Positions 1 to 6,368 of a stretch of DNA of 23,442 bases are shown piece by piece. A program made the position numbers and the translations under genes. The stretch comes from Alphaproteobacteria bacterium (GTDB taxonomy: Bacteria; Pseudomonadota; Alphaproteobacteria; SMXP01): assembly GCA_004356335.1 (NCBI GenBank), contig SMXP01000086.1, positions 1 to 23,442 on the forward strand. Reading direction: 5' to 3'. The notes beneath the pieces are model-generated. The model had not been told where the DNA came from. It made no database searches and saw only the letters and a list, made by a program, of their open reading frames with translations. Numbering within the stretch: position 1 is the stretch's first letter; every line of letters starts with the position of its first letter.

Positions 1-126
1 CACGCCGTGAGCACTCAGATAATCGCCAACAAAGTGAATAAGTTCCAAGTTTGAGTCCCGGCTTGTGGTGTCAAAAGACACAAGCTTGGAGATCATATCG
101 ATCGGCGTAAAAACGGGCGCGGCCAT
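1..126 (-). CDS. argE: Acetylornithine deacetylase, N-terminal part (cut by window edge)
   Basis: Only the first 42 codons are inside the window. The reading frame opens at an ATG (126) behind a GGAAG ribosome-binding site, 20 bp after the trkH stop. The translated start contains MISKLVSFDTTSRDSNLELI, which I recognise as the N-terminal signature of alphaproteobacterial ArgE-type M20 deacetylases (conserved SFDTTS, then LI..V..YL..HG). ArgE removes the acetyl group from N-acetylornithine to give ornithine in cytoplasmic arginine synthesis. The metal-binding His and Asp residues lie beyond the window, so catalytic completeness cannot be judged. The short gap to trkH suggests shared transcription. 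Another M20 peptidase such as DapE is possible but fits this N-terminus less well. Confidence 0.75.
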   Translation of the reverse strand, partial: MAAPVFTPIDMISKLVSFDTTSRDSNLELIHFVGDYLSAHGV

Positions 127-146
127 ATCTTCCTTTCACCCCACCG

Positions 147-1595
147 TCAAGCACGCCAAAAATTAGGCGCAAAAAGAACCAGGACGGTGAAAAGTTCCAG
201 CCGTCCGAGCAACATTCCAAGTGACAATAACCATTTGGCCCCATCGGGTAGCGAGGCAAATGTGCCCGACGGACCGACAATTTTCCCGAGGCCGGGCCCG
301 ACATTGGCAATGGCAGAACCCGCCGCAGACAATGCGGTAAGAGAATCCAAGCCGAACGCCGACAAGCTGATAGCAAGAATCGCAAAGCAAACGAAAAACA
401 AAAAGAAAAAACTCATGACTGAGGATGTCACATCGTCGGTTATGACGCGGCCGTTATATTTGGCAGAAAAAACACCATGAGGATGGACCATGCGTTTGGC
501 ATGAGACCAAACAGCAGCATGAGCAACTTGAAATCGGAAAATCTTGATACCGCAAGATGTCGAACCGGCGCAGCCGCCAACGAACATCATGCAAAAGAAT
601 GCCATGACGGCAAAAGGCCCCCAAGCTCCATAATCGCTGGTCGCATAACCGGTGCCGGTCATAATCGATACAACGTTGAACGAGGCATAGCGCAACGCCT
701 GCCACCCGCCGTTAATGCCGGCCCACATTTGATAAACCGTCAAGGTCAGCACAAGAAAAAGGGCAATGGCGAGAAACCACCGGACCTGAGTATCCACCAA
801 GAGCGGCCGCGGCTTGCCTCTTAGGACCTGAAGGTAAAGCACGAAAGGAAGACTGCCTAAGATCATGAACAGAACCGCCGTATAATCGATCCATATATTA
901 TCAAACACCCCCAGCGAGTCGTCCGACGTGGAGAAACCACCGGTCGCAATGGTCGTCATGGCATGAGTCATCGCATCGAATGCAGGCATACCCGCCACGG
1001 CGTAACAGATCATGCAGGCAACCGACACGATTACATAGACCGCTGCAATTGACCCGGCGATTTGAGTTGCGCGCGGCAAAATCTTTTCCGAGGTGTCGGA
1101 CGATTCCAGACGAAAAATTTGCATACCGCCGACTTGCAGCATGGGCAGAATGACGATCGCCATAATGATGATTCCGATTCCGCCCAACCATTGCAACAAA
1201 GCACGCCATAACAATATGCCCGGCGGCGCATCGCCGAGATGCTGAACAACGGTCGATCCTGTGGTCGTCAGTCCGGACATGGCCTCAAAAAAGGCGTCCG
1301 TATAGTCCAAACCGATTTCCGAAAACCGGAAAGGTAGCGCGCCAAACGCCGTGCATAAGACCCAAGCCGAGGTGGTCAACAGAAAGGCTTGCTGAACACT
1401 CAATCCTCCCGCATGCCCCCAATTGGTCAAGGCCATGCTGACACCGACAAATAAAGTTATGCCGCAGGCCGTGATAAATACTTTCCAATCCGGATGGCCC
1501 GCGTTCAAATCCACCAAGGCCGGTAAAAGCATGGCAAGGCCCAACAGCGAGAGCAAAACGCCATTGACCAATAATATGGGGCGGACATCGAGCAC
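147..1595 (-). CDS. trkH: Trk potassium uptake system membrane subunit TrkH
   Basis: This 482-residue polytopic inner-membrane protein is the K+-translocating subunit of a Trk system. The four family pore loops are visible in order: TTTGS at about 110-114, ATGGF at 217-221, TGTGY at 313-317 and NVGPG at 431-435. These glycines line the selectivity filter in the TrkH/KtrB superfamily. The FVGGCAGSTSCGIK segment follows the third pore loop, as is usual. Length is typical for TrkH (about 480). The start is a GTG preceded by GGAAAGG; an in-frame TAG lies just upstream, so no earlier start is possible. TrkH normally needs the NAD-binding subunit TrkA, which is not in this window. It lies 49 bp after apaG and 20 bp before argE on the same strand. 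Confidence 0.95.
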   Translation of the reverse strand: MLDVRPILLVNGVLLSLLGLAMLLPALVDLNAGHPDWKVFITACGITLFVGVSMALTNWGHAGGLSVQQAFLLTTSAWVLCTAFGALPFRFSEIGLDYTDAFFEAMSGLTTTGSTVVQHLGDAPPGILLWRALLQWLGGIGIIIMAIVILPMLQVGGMQIFRLESSDTSEKILPRATQIAGSIAAVYVIVSVACMICYAVAGMPAFDAMTHAMTTIATGGFSTSDDSLGVFDNIWIDYTAVLFMILGSLPFVLYLQVLRGKPRPLLVDTQVRWFLAIALFLVLTLTVYQMWAGINGGWQALRYASFNVVSIMTGTGYATSDYGAWGPFAVMAFFCMMFVGGCAGSTSCGIKIFRFQVAHAAVWSHAKRMVHPHGVFSAKYNGRVITDDVTSSVMSFFFLFFVCFAILAISLSAFGLDSLTALSAAGSAIANVGPGLGKIVGPSGTFASLPDGAKWLLSLGMLLGRLELFTVLVLFAPNFWRA

Positions 1596-1644
1596 GACGG
1601 AACGAAGCCTTTCCTAAATCCGGGAGGGGCGGCTCATTTATGGC

Positions 1645-2061
1645 TCAGTGGAGGCTATAATTCTGATACGGGCTATCCAGTGAGAATGTCGGGATTTCGA
1701 CGTCAAAGGTTTCACCGTCTTCACTCTGCATTTCATAAACACCTGTCATGAAGCCGGTGGGTGTGCCAAGGGGTGCACCGCTGGTGTATTCAAAACTCTC
1801 TCCGGGACGCAACACCGGCTGCTCTCCGACCACACCAACCCCGCGCACTTCTTGAGTGTGGCCTGTGGAGTCCGTAATGCGCCAGTAACGCGTGCGCAAT
1901 TGGACCGTCTTTGCCCCACGATTCTCGATTTGAATCGTATAGGCCCAGACATAATGATTGTCTTCCGGCTGCGATTGTTCCTCAAGATAGACCGGTTCGA
2001 CCACGACGCGAATGTCGCGGGTAATCGCTTGATAGGTGCCTGTGTTTGCAATGTCTTCCAT
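1645..2061 (-). CDS. apaG: ApaG family protein
   Basis: The 138-residue product has the single beta-sandwich (fibronectin III-like) ApaG domain. Recognisable blocks are the N-terminal ITRDIRVVVEPVYL strand, HYVWAYTIQIENRG, the RYWRITDSTG strand and the glycine-rich VRGVGVVGEQPVLRPGE loop, followed by the TSGAPLGTPTGFMTGVYEM block. In enterobacteria apaG is linked to Co2+/Mg2+ resistance, but the biochemical role is not settled; the same fold is found in F-box proteins as a binding domain. It starts 11 bp after the metZ stop with only a weak AAGG-like ribosome-binding site, which suggests translation after metZ. The metZ-apaG order recurs in Alphaproteobacteria. Confidence 0.93.
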   Translation of the reverse strand: MEDIANTGTYQAITRDIRVVVEPVYLEEQSQPEDNHYVWAYTIQIENRGAKTVQLRTRYWRITDSTGHTQEVRGVGVVGEQPVLRPGESFEYTSGAPLGTPTGFMTGVYEMQSEDGETFDVEIPTFSLDSPYQNYSLH

Positions 2062-2072
2062 AAATGCGAGCC

Positions 2073-3308
2073 TTAGACTGAACTCAACGCTTGGGCAAGA
2101 TCTTCCTTCAAGTCGGCGGGATCCTCAAGCCCCACGGAAAGCCGAAGAGTGCCCTCCGTAATGCCTATTTCTTGGCGTTCTTCCTCACTGAGGCGCTGAT
2201 GTGTGGTGGTGCGGGGATGGGTAATAAGCGTTTTGGAATCACCTAAATTGTTCGAAATATCGATAATCGACAAGCTGTTGGCGAAGCGGAATGCGGCCGC
2301 TTGGCCACCTTTGATCTCTACGGTGATCACGCTTCCCCCCATATCCATCTGGGACATGGCCAATTCGTGCTGCGGGTGATCGGGCCGGCCAGGATATAAC
2401 ACTTTGGAAAACTTCTTCTGGTCGGCGATAAAATCCGCCACCTCCAAGGCATTGCGGCACATTTGACGAACCCGCAGATCAAGGGTCTCGAGACTCTTGA
2501 GTAACACCCACGCGTTAAACGGACTCAAGGACGGCCCGGTTTGACGCAAGAAAGTGTGCACATAATCATTGATGAATTCCTCGCCCGCAAGAATCGCACC
2601 GCCTAAACAGCGGCCCTGACCGTCAATATGTTTGGTTGCCGAATAAACCACCACGTCCGCGTCGTATTCCATGGGACGTTGCAAAATGGGTGTCGCGAAA
2701 ACATTGTCGACGATGACCCGAGCGCCCGCCTCATGGGCGATGTCGATCACGGCTTTGATATCGATGATGTCGAGCGTAGGATTCGCCGGCGTTTCGAGAA
2801 AAAACATTTTGGTGTTGGGGCGCACGGCAGCGGCCCACTGATCGTTATCACGGCCGTCGACAAACGTGTGGTCCACGCCAAAGCGCGGCAACAGCGTATC
2901 CACCACATAACGGCAGGAACCGAACAGGGCCCGTGCGGACACCACATGATCGCCCGTATTGAGGTAACACAGCATGGCAGCCGTGACCGCAGCCATGCCG
3001 GTCGCCGTAGCGCGCGCCGCGTCCGCGCCTTCCAGTAAGGCCATGCGTTCTTCGAACATACCAACCGTCGGATTGGCGAACCGGCTATAAATCATACCCT
3101 CGGATTCGCCGGCAAAACGCGCCGCCGCCTCTTCGGCGCTGGGATACACGTAACCAGAAGTCAGAAACAGGCCTTCCGACGTCTCACCGAATTGAGACCG
3201 ATTGGTGCCGCCCCGCACCATTTTGGTCGCCAGGCGCCAGTTCTTGGCATCCGGGTGTTTGCCGACGGCACCGGGTTTTGGGCCTGAAGGGATGGATGGA
3301 TCAGTCAT
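2073..3308 (-). CDS. metZ: O-succinylhomoserine sulfhydrylase
   Basis: This 411-residue PLP enzyme belongs to the Cys/Met metabolism (gamma) family. It most likely forms homocysteine directly from O-succinylhomoserine and sulfide in methionine synthesis. The PLP-binding lysine lies in VVYSATKHIDGQGRCLGG (K226). The cofactor-contacting YSRFANPT (74-81), GMAAVTAAM and DNVFATP (D201) motifs are present. Family length is about 400, so the protein is complete. MetZ is preferred to cystathionine gamma-synthase, MetB or MetY because of the overall sequence flavour and because metZ followed by apaG beside dcd is a recurrent alphaproteobacterial arrangement; substrate choice is inferred. A candidate promoter and a roughly 105-nt structured leader lie upstream. 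It heads the run metZ-apaG-trkH-argE. Confidence 0.9.
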   Translation of the reverse strand: MTDPSIPSGPKPGAVGKHPDAKNWRLATKMVRGGTNRSQFGETSEGLFLTSGYVYPSAEEAAARFAGESEGMIYSRFANPTVGMFEERMALLEGADAARATATGMAAVTAAMLCYLNTGDHVVSARALFGSCRYVVDTLLPRFGVDHTFVDGRDNDQWAAAVRPNTKMFFLETPANPTLDIIDIKAVIDIAHEAGARVIVDNVFATPILQRPMEYDADVVVYSATKHIDGQGRCLGGAILAGEEFINDYVHTFLRQTGPSLSPFNAWVLLKSLETLDLRVRQMCRNALEVADFIADQKKFSKVLYPGRPDHPQHELAMSQMDMGGSVITVEIKGGQAAAFRFANSLSIIDISNNLGDSKTLITHPRTTTHQRLSEEERQEIGITEGTLRLSVGLEDPADLKEDLAQALSSV

Positions 3309-3414
3309 GTGAAAACCCTAATTCTGTACCGGGCACCGAAACAAGGGGTCTGGCCATCATAACCGCCGTTTGCGGTCCAATCGGCCCGTTAGGAGTTCAC
3401 CCCCGCCAGTGTGA
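3309..3414 (-). promoter_or_regulatory. Structured 5' leader of metZ, no known riboswitch recognised
   Basis: The stretch between the candidate start site and metZ can form a nested hairpin on the minus strand: ACCGC-AAACG-GCGGT enclosed by GGCC/GGCC arms (roughly 3355-3390). I looked for the SAM-II hallmarks often found before alphaproteobacterial met genes (CGTGATTTG-like and GCTAAA blocks) and for the SAM-I core and found neither. It may be an unrecognised leader or chance pairing. Confidence 0.25.
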
Positions 3415-3420
3415 CCGTGG

Positions 3421-3449
3421 CTTTTAGGTTGAAAGCATAATCCGGTCAA
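3421..3449 (-). promoter_or_regulatory. Candidate sigma-70-type promoter for metZ, overlapping a potential hairpin
   Basis: On the minus strand TTGACC (3444-3449) is followed after 17 bp by TAAAAG (3421-3426), a good -35 and a weak -10. Transcription would begin near 3414, leaving a leader of about 105 nt before the metZ ATG. The same bases can fold as GACCG paired with CGGTC around an inner GCTTT/AAAGC hairpin. Spacing is seen; promoter function is inferred. Confidence 0.35.
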
Positions 3450-3480
3450 GGACGGCGCCCGTCGCCTTATCCCCATAAAG

Positions 3481-3500
3481 TCCACAGGGTCTCCTGTGGA
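3481..3500. repeat. Perfect 8-bp inverted repeat with 4-base loop
   Basis: TCCACAGG-gtct-CCTGTGGA forms a perfect palindrome between the metZ promoter candidate and the repeat element. It may be an operator or a short hairpin. The right arm continues as TGTGGATAG, one mismatch from a DnaA box (TTATCCACA) on the other strand. No function can be assigned. Confidence 0.4.
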
Positions 3501-3606
3501 TAGTGTGGAAAAATATACGCCTTCAACTTCAACTATGGTCTGCTCCGCCCGACCCCTACAATCTCGGGCCGGTAGAATATTTGTCTTGATCGCCATCGGC
3601 TTCTTT

Positions 3607-3713
3607 TAGAGCGCATTCAGGAAAAGTGGGGACCGGTTTTCCGTCCGAATGCACGATAAAACAAAGACTTAGAGTACGTTAGAGGGATGCCATCTTTTGT
3701 GAACGTACTCTAG
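3607..3713 (+). repeat. RIME-like intergenic mosaic element, full copy A
   Basis: A 107-bp element made of two palindromic modules. Module 1 has outer arms GCGCATTC/GAATGC and inner GGAAAA/TTTTCC. The linker is ATAAAACAAAGACT. Module 2 has arms TAGAGTACGTT/AACGTACTCTA. The same architecture recurs at 5064, 15292, 17410 and 23390. In this copy the module 2 arms carry a T:A pair where other copies have C:G, so pairing is kept. Size and two-palindrome design resemble RIME elements of rhizobia. Confidence 0.85.
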
Positions 3714-3874
3714 TGACATTAAAGGGCCAATCCGGTCATTCAATCCAGCATAGCCGGTTCGGCGAAGGCGGTCGACGCCGGTTTGGATTCGACAAGCTAT
3801 ATGACGTCGGCCATGGTAATCTTAAGGGGTCCTGGGGTGATTCCCTGCCATTGGACGCGTAGCAAAGGATCGCG
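3714..3874. other. Intergenic stretch upstream of dcd without recognised signal
   Basis: These 161 bases separate repeat element A from the dcd start. They contain short GC-rich inverted stretches around 3760-3785 but no convincing promoter hexamers, tRNA or reading frame with coding character. An in-frame TAG at 3860 bounds the dcd reading frame. Confidence 0.4.
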
Positions 3875-5059
3875 TTGGCTGTCTGCGCTGAGCTCGGCAA
3901 AACCATGAACACATTATTTGACGTCCATGAGGACGATCCCGAATCGCAGACCAGCGACCATCGAGGCCGACCGCCCGACGGCATCTTGCCGACCCATGTC
4001 ATTCGTTCCCTGATCGACAATCGTCAGATCTGGGCCGGCCAAGACATCCCCGAGAGTCAAATTCAGCCGGCCAGCCTGGATTTGAGGCTAGGGTCTGTAG
4101 CCTATCGCATTCGCGCCAGTTTCCTACCCGGATCGGAGCACCGGGTGCGGCAGAAAATCGGCGGGGTCACACTCCATGAAATTGACCTCAGCCAGGGTGC
4201 GGTTCTTGAACGTGGCTGCGTCTATCTGGTGCCCCTTTTGGAATCCCTGAATTTGCCGCCGCGTATTTCGGGCATCGCCAACCCGAGAAGCTCAACCGGC
4301 CGGCTGGATGTTTTCACCAGGCTGATCACTGATTGCGGCACCGCCTTCGACCGTGTCGACCCGGGTTATCAAGGCCCGCTTTATGCGGAAATTTCTCCTC
4401 GCACCTTCAGTATTTTGGTGCGCACCGGATCCCGCCTCAATCAATTGCGTTTTCGCCGCGGTACACCCAAATATTCCGACGCCCAGCTGCGCGCCCTGCA
4501 ACATGAATATACGCTGGTTGAAGGCAGCAACGATATCGACCAAGGGATCGGTCTTGCCATAGACCTTGTGGGCCAGCCCGAAACCGGCCTGGTCGGCTAC
4601 CGCGCCAAGCGGCATGCCGGCCTGGTCGATATTGACCTAACGAGCGCTTATGATCCGGCGGAATATTGGGAACCCGTTTACGCCCATAAGGACAATGGCA
4701 TTATTCTGGATCCGGATGAATTCTACATATTAGCGTCGAAACAAGCCGTCCACGTGCCGCCCGATTATGCCGCTGAAATGGTGCCTTTCAATCCCATTGT
4801 CGGCGAATTTCGTGTGCATTACGCGGGGTTTTTCGATCCGGGTTTCGGCCATGCGGCGGCCGACGGCGACGGCGCCCGCGCGGTGCTGGAAGTCCGCAGT
4901 CACGAAGTGCCCTTCATCTTGACCGATGGTCAGATTATCGGCCGACTGATTTACGAAAAACTCACCGAGCCGCCGGAAAAGATTTACGGCAGTGACATTG
5001 GATCGAGCTATCAGAGGCAGGGTCTTAAGCTGTCCAAGCATTTTCGAGCATGGCCCTAA
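3875..5059 (+). CDS. dcd: Two-domain 2'-deoxycytidine 5'-triphosphate deaminase
   Basis: The 394-residue product belongs to the long alphaproteobacterial dCTP deaminase type, which supplies dUTP for thymidylate synthesis. The dUTPase-like core is clear: IQPASLDLRLG near the N-terminus, NPRSSTGRLDVFTRLITD, then FDRVDPGYQGPLYAEISP and RLNQLRF, matching RSS...IDPG..G...E and QL.F of Dcd. The C-terminal half (about 300-390) looks like a second, diverged copy with VLEVRSHEVPFILTDGQIIGRL. The chosen TTG start is the first after an in-frame TAG (3860) and has AAAGGA five bases upstream; ATG at 3905 (MNTLFDVHEDD) is a credible alternative with a poorer ribosome-binding site. It is divergent from metZ and convergent with the next gene. 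Confidence 0.88.
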   Translation: MAVCAELGKTMNTLFDVHEDDPESQTSDHRGRPPDGILPTHVIRSLIDNRQIWAGQDIPESQIQPASLDLRLGSVAYRIRASFLPGSEHRVRQKIGGVTLHEIDLSQGAVLERGCVYLVPLLESLNLPPRISGIANPRSSTGRLDVFTRLITDCGTAFDRVDPGYQGPLYAEISPRTFSILVRTGSRLNQLRFRRGTPKYSDAQLRALQHEYTLVEGSNDIDQGIGLAIDLVGQPETGLVGYRAKRHAGLVDIDLTSAYDPAEYWEPVYAHKDNGIILDPDEFYILASKQAVHVPPDYAAEMVPFNPIVGEFRVHYAGFFDPGFGHAAADGDGARAVLEVRSHEVPFILTDGQIIGRLIYEKLTEPPEKIYGSDIGSSYQRQGLKLSKHFRAWP

Positions 5060-5063
5060 GGCC

Positions 5064-5168
5064 TAGAGCGCATTCACAAAAAGTGTACGCGGTTTTTGGG
5101 TTCGAATGCGCGACAAAACAAAGACCTAGAGCACGTTAGTGATTCCATCTTTTGTGAACGTGCTCTAG
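5064..5168 (+). repeat. RIME-like element, full copy B (CAAAAA subtype)
   Basis: This 105-bp copy starts five bases after the dcd stop. Module 1 has GCGCATTC/GAATGCGC outer arms but an inner CAAAAA/TTTTTG pair instead of GGAAAA/TTTTCC, a compensated change shared with the copy at 8106. Module 2 arms are TAGAGCACGTT/AACGTGCTCTA. It sits between convergent genes and could end transcription from either side, though it has no typical U-tract. Confidence 0.85.
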
Positions 5169-5222
5169 GGCGCATTCAGGAAAAGCATGTCCCGGCGAAG
5201 GCCGGGGTGGCCACCGGTTTTT
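5169..5222 (+). repeat. Partial RIME-like module carrying an inserted REP-type hairpin
   Basis: Directly after copy B the left arm of a second module 1 begins (GCGCATTCAGGAAAAG, 5170-5185). It is interrupted by a short hairpin, CCCGGC-GAAG-GCCGGG (5191-5206), of the style common in proteobacterial REP repeats. The palindrome GGTGGCCACC and a run of six T follow. The hairpin plus T-run could also terminate dcd transcription. Confidence 0.6.
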
Positions 5223-5243
5223 TCCTTCATCCCATCGCGATCA

Positions 5244-6272
5244 TTATTGCAGCGCCGGGGCGACCCTTTCGCCAATCAGCCGAATCGACGCTGCCGGATT
5301 GCCGTAGAGCCTGAGACCGAATTCCGTAAAGCCCGCGTCTTTGAATTTTCTCAACTCCTCGATCAATTCATCAACATCGCCGAGATCACCGGTAAACGTC
5401 ATGTTATCCACCAAGGCGTCAAAAATTCTGTCGGGAACACCTTCGACCACGGGGCTGTTTTGAATATAGGCCTTACCGAAATCGTCAAATCGGGCTTCGA
5501 CCAACGCACAATCCTCCTGGTTCATGAATGAGGAAATGAAGCGATAATCCAACATACCCCTTACCCAAATTTTCGAACGGGCTTCCCTGACCGCCGCCTC
5601 GCGGTCTTGCTTGACATGCCAGGGCATCAAATTGCTGATGCGAAAGTCCTCTTTGGATCGTCCACTGGCCGCCAAACCCTGATGGATGGACGTAACGTAA
5701 TGGTCAGCCAATTGGATCGGAATATCGGATCCCATAACGCCATGGGCCACCTTTGTCGCCATTTTCAGCATTTGCGGCCCACTTGCTCCGATGTAAATGT
5801 GCGGCGGCTCATCGGTTGCCCAATCGGGCCGATAACCATGTACCTGAAACACTTCCCCATCAAAGTTGAGCACTTTATCGGCCGAGACCTGTTTCAAGAA
5901 TTCGACGCATTCCTGCACACCCCTGACCATTCGTGGATACATGGTGCGGCGATGGGGTTTGAGTGCCATACCAATCGACGTGCCGCCACCGCCGCCGACA
6001 ATCAGATTGGCGCGGCCGTGGGACATTTCATTCAAAGAAAAAAGCAGATTGGCCATTTTGAGCGGATGAAGTTCGAACGGACTAATGGCAATGGGACCCA
6101 TGCGAATGGTGCTCGATTGCCGCGCGAGGACGGAAAAGCACATGAACGGATCTCTTGACGACATAATGTTGGCCGTCCAAACGGCGCCAAGCCCATAGCT
6201 TTCCGCGAGCAAACCCAATTCGCAAAAAGTGTCGGCGGATGAGTCCGGTTCGAAAATGACATCAATCCTCAT
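5244..6272 (-). CDS. LLM-class (luciferase-like) flavin-dependent oxidoreductase
   Basis: The 342-residue product has the bacterial luciferase-like TIM-barrel pattern, close in style to F420- or FMN-dependent oxidoreductases. Visible blocks are LAESYGLGAVWTANIMSSRDPF, RMGPIAISPFELHPLKMANLLFSLNEMSHGRANLIVGGGGG (the nonpolar loop and the GR..L..G.GGG element), the RGVQECVEFLKQV helix, PHIYIGASGPQMLKMATKVAHGVMG, and a C-terminal GFTEFGLRLYG strand. Substrate and cofactor cannot be told from sequence; FMNH2 and F420H2 are both used in the family. The ATG start is preceded by AGGAG. It follows the M28-like gene on the same strand after 96 bp, so the two may be co-transcribed, but no shared pathway is evident. 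Confidence 0.85.
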   Translation of the reverse strand: MRIDVIFEPDSSADTFCELGLLAESYGLGAVWTANIMSSRDPFMCFSVLARQSSTIRMGPIAISPFELHPLKMANLLFSLNEMSHGRANLIVGGGGGTSIGMALKPHRRTMYPRMVRGVQECVEFLKQVSADKVLNFDGEVFQVHGYRPDWATDEPPHIYIGASGPQMLKMATKVAHGVMGSDIPIQLADHYVTSIHQGLAASGRSKEDFRISNLMPWHVKQDREAAVREARSKIWVRGMLDYRFISSFMNQEDCALVEARFDDFGKAYIQNSPVVEGVPDRIFDALVDNMTFTGDLGDVDELIEELRKFKDAGFTEFGLRLYGNPAASIRLIGERVAPALQ

Positions 6273-6368
6273 GGCGCCTATCTCCTGTTTCGTTTCATGG
6301 GGCTCAAACGGAAAGCATCTGCGTTGATCCGGGTTGTGCCGGCGCTTTCTCCCTATGGTGCCATGACT

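Noticed and set aside
3309..3414. SAM-II or SAM-I riboswitch in the metZ leader
   Set aside because: The invariant blocks of these families were not found, so no named riboswitch is annotated; only an unassigned structured leader is reported.
3481..3500. Replication origin suggested by the DnaA-box-like sequence
   Set aside because: A single imperfect box without AT-rich unwinding region or neighbouring origin genes is not evidence for an origin.
3357..3596. 79-codon minus-strand frame upstream of metZ
   Set aside because: Overlaps the promoter candidate and the perfect palindrome, has no protein-like domain pattern and no strong ribosome-binding site.
5607..6158. 183-codon plus-strand frame opposite the luciferase-like gene
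   Set aside because: Antisense shadow; the minus-strand gene has clear family blocks and a good ribosome-binding site.
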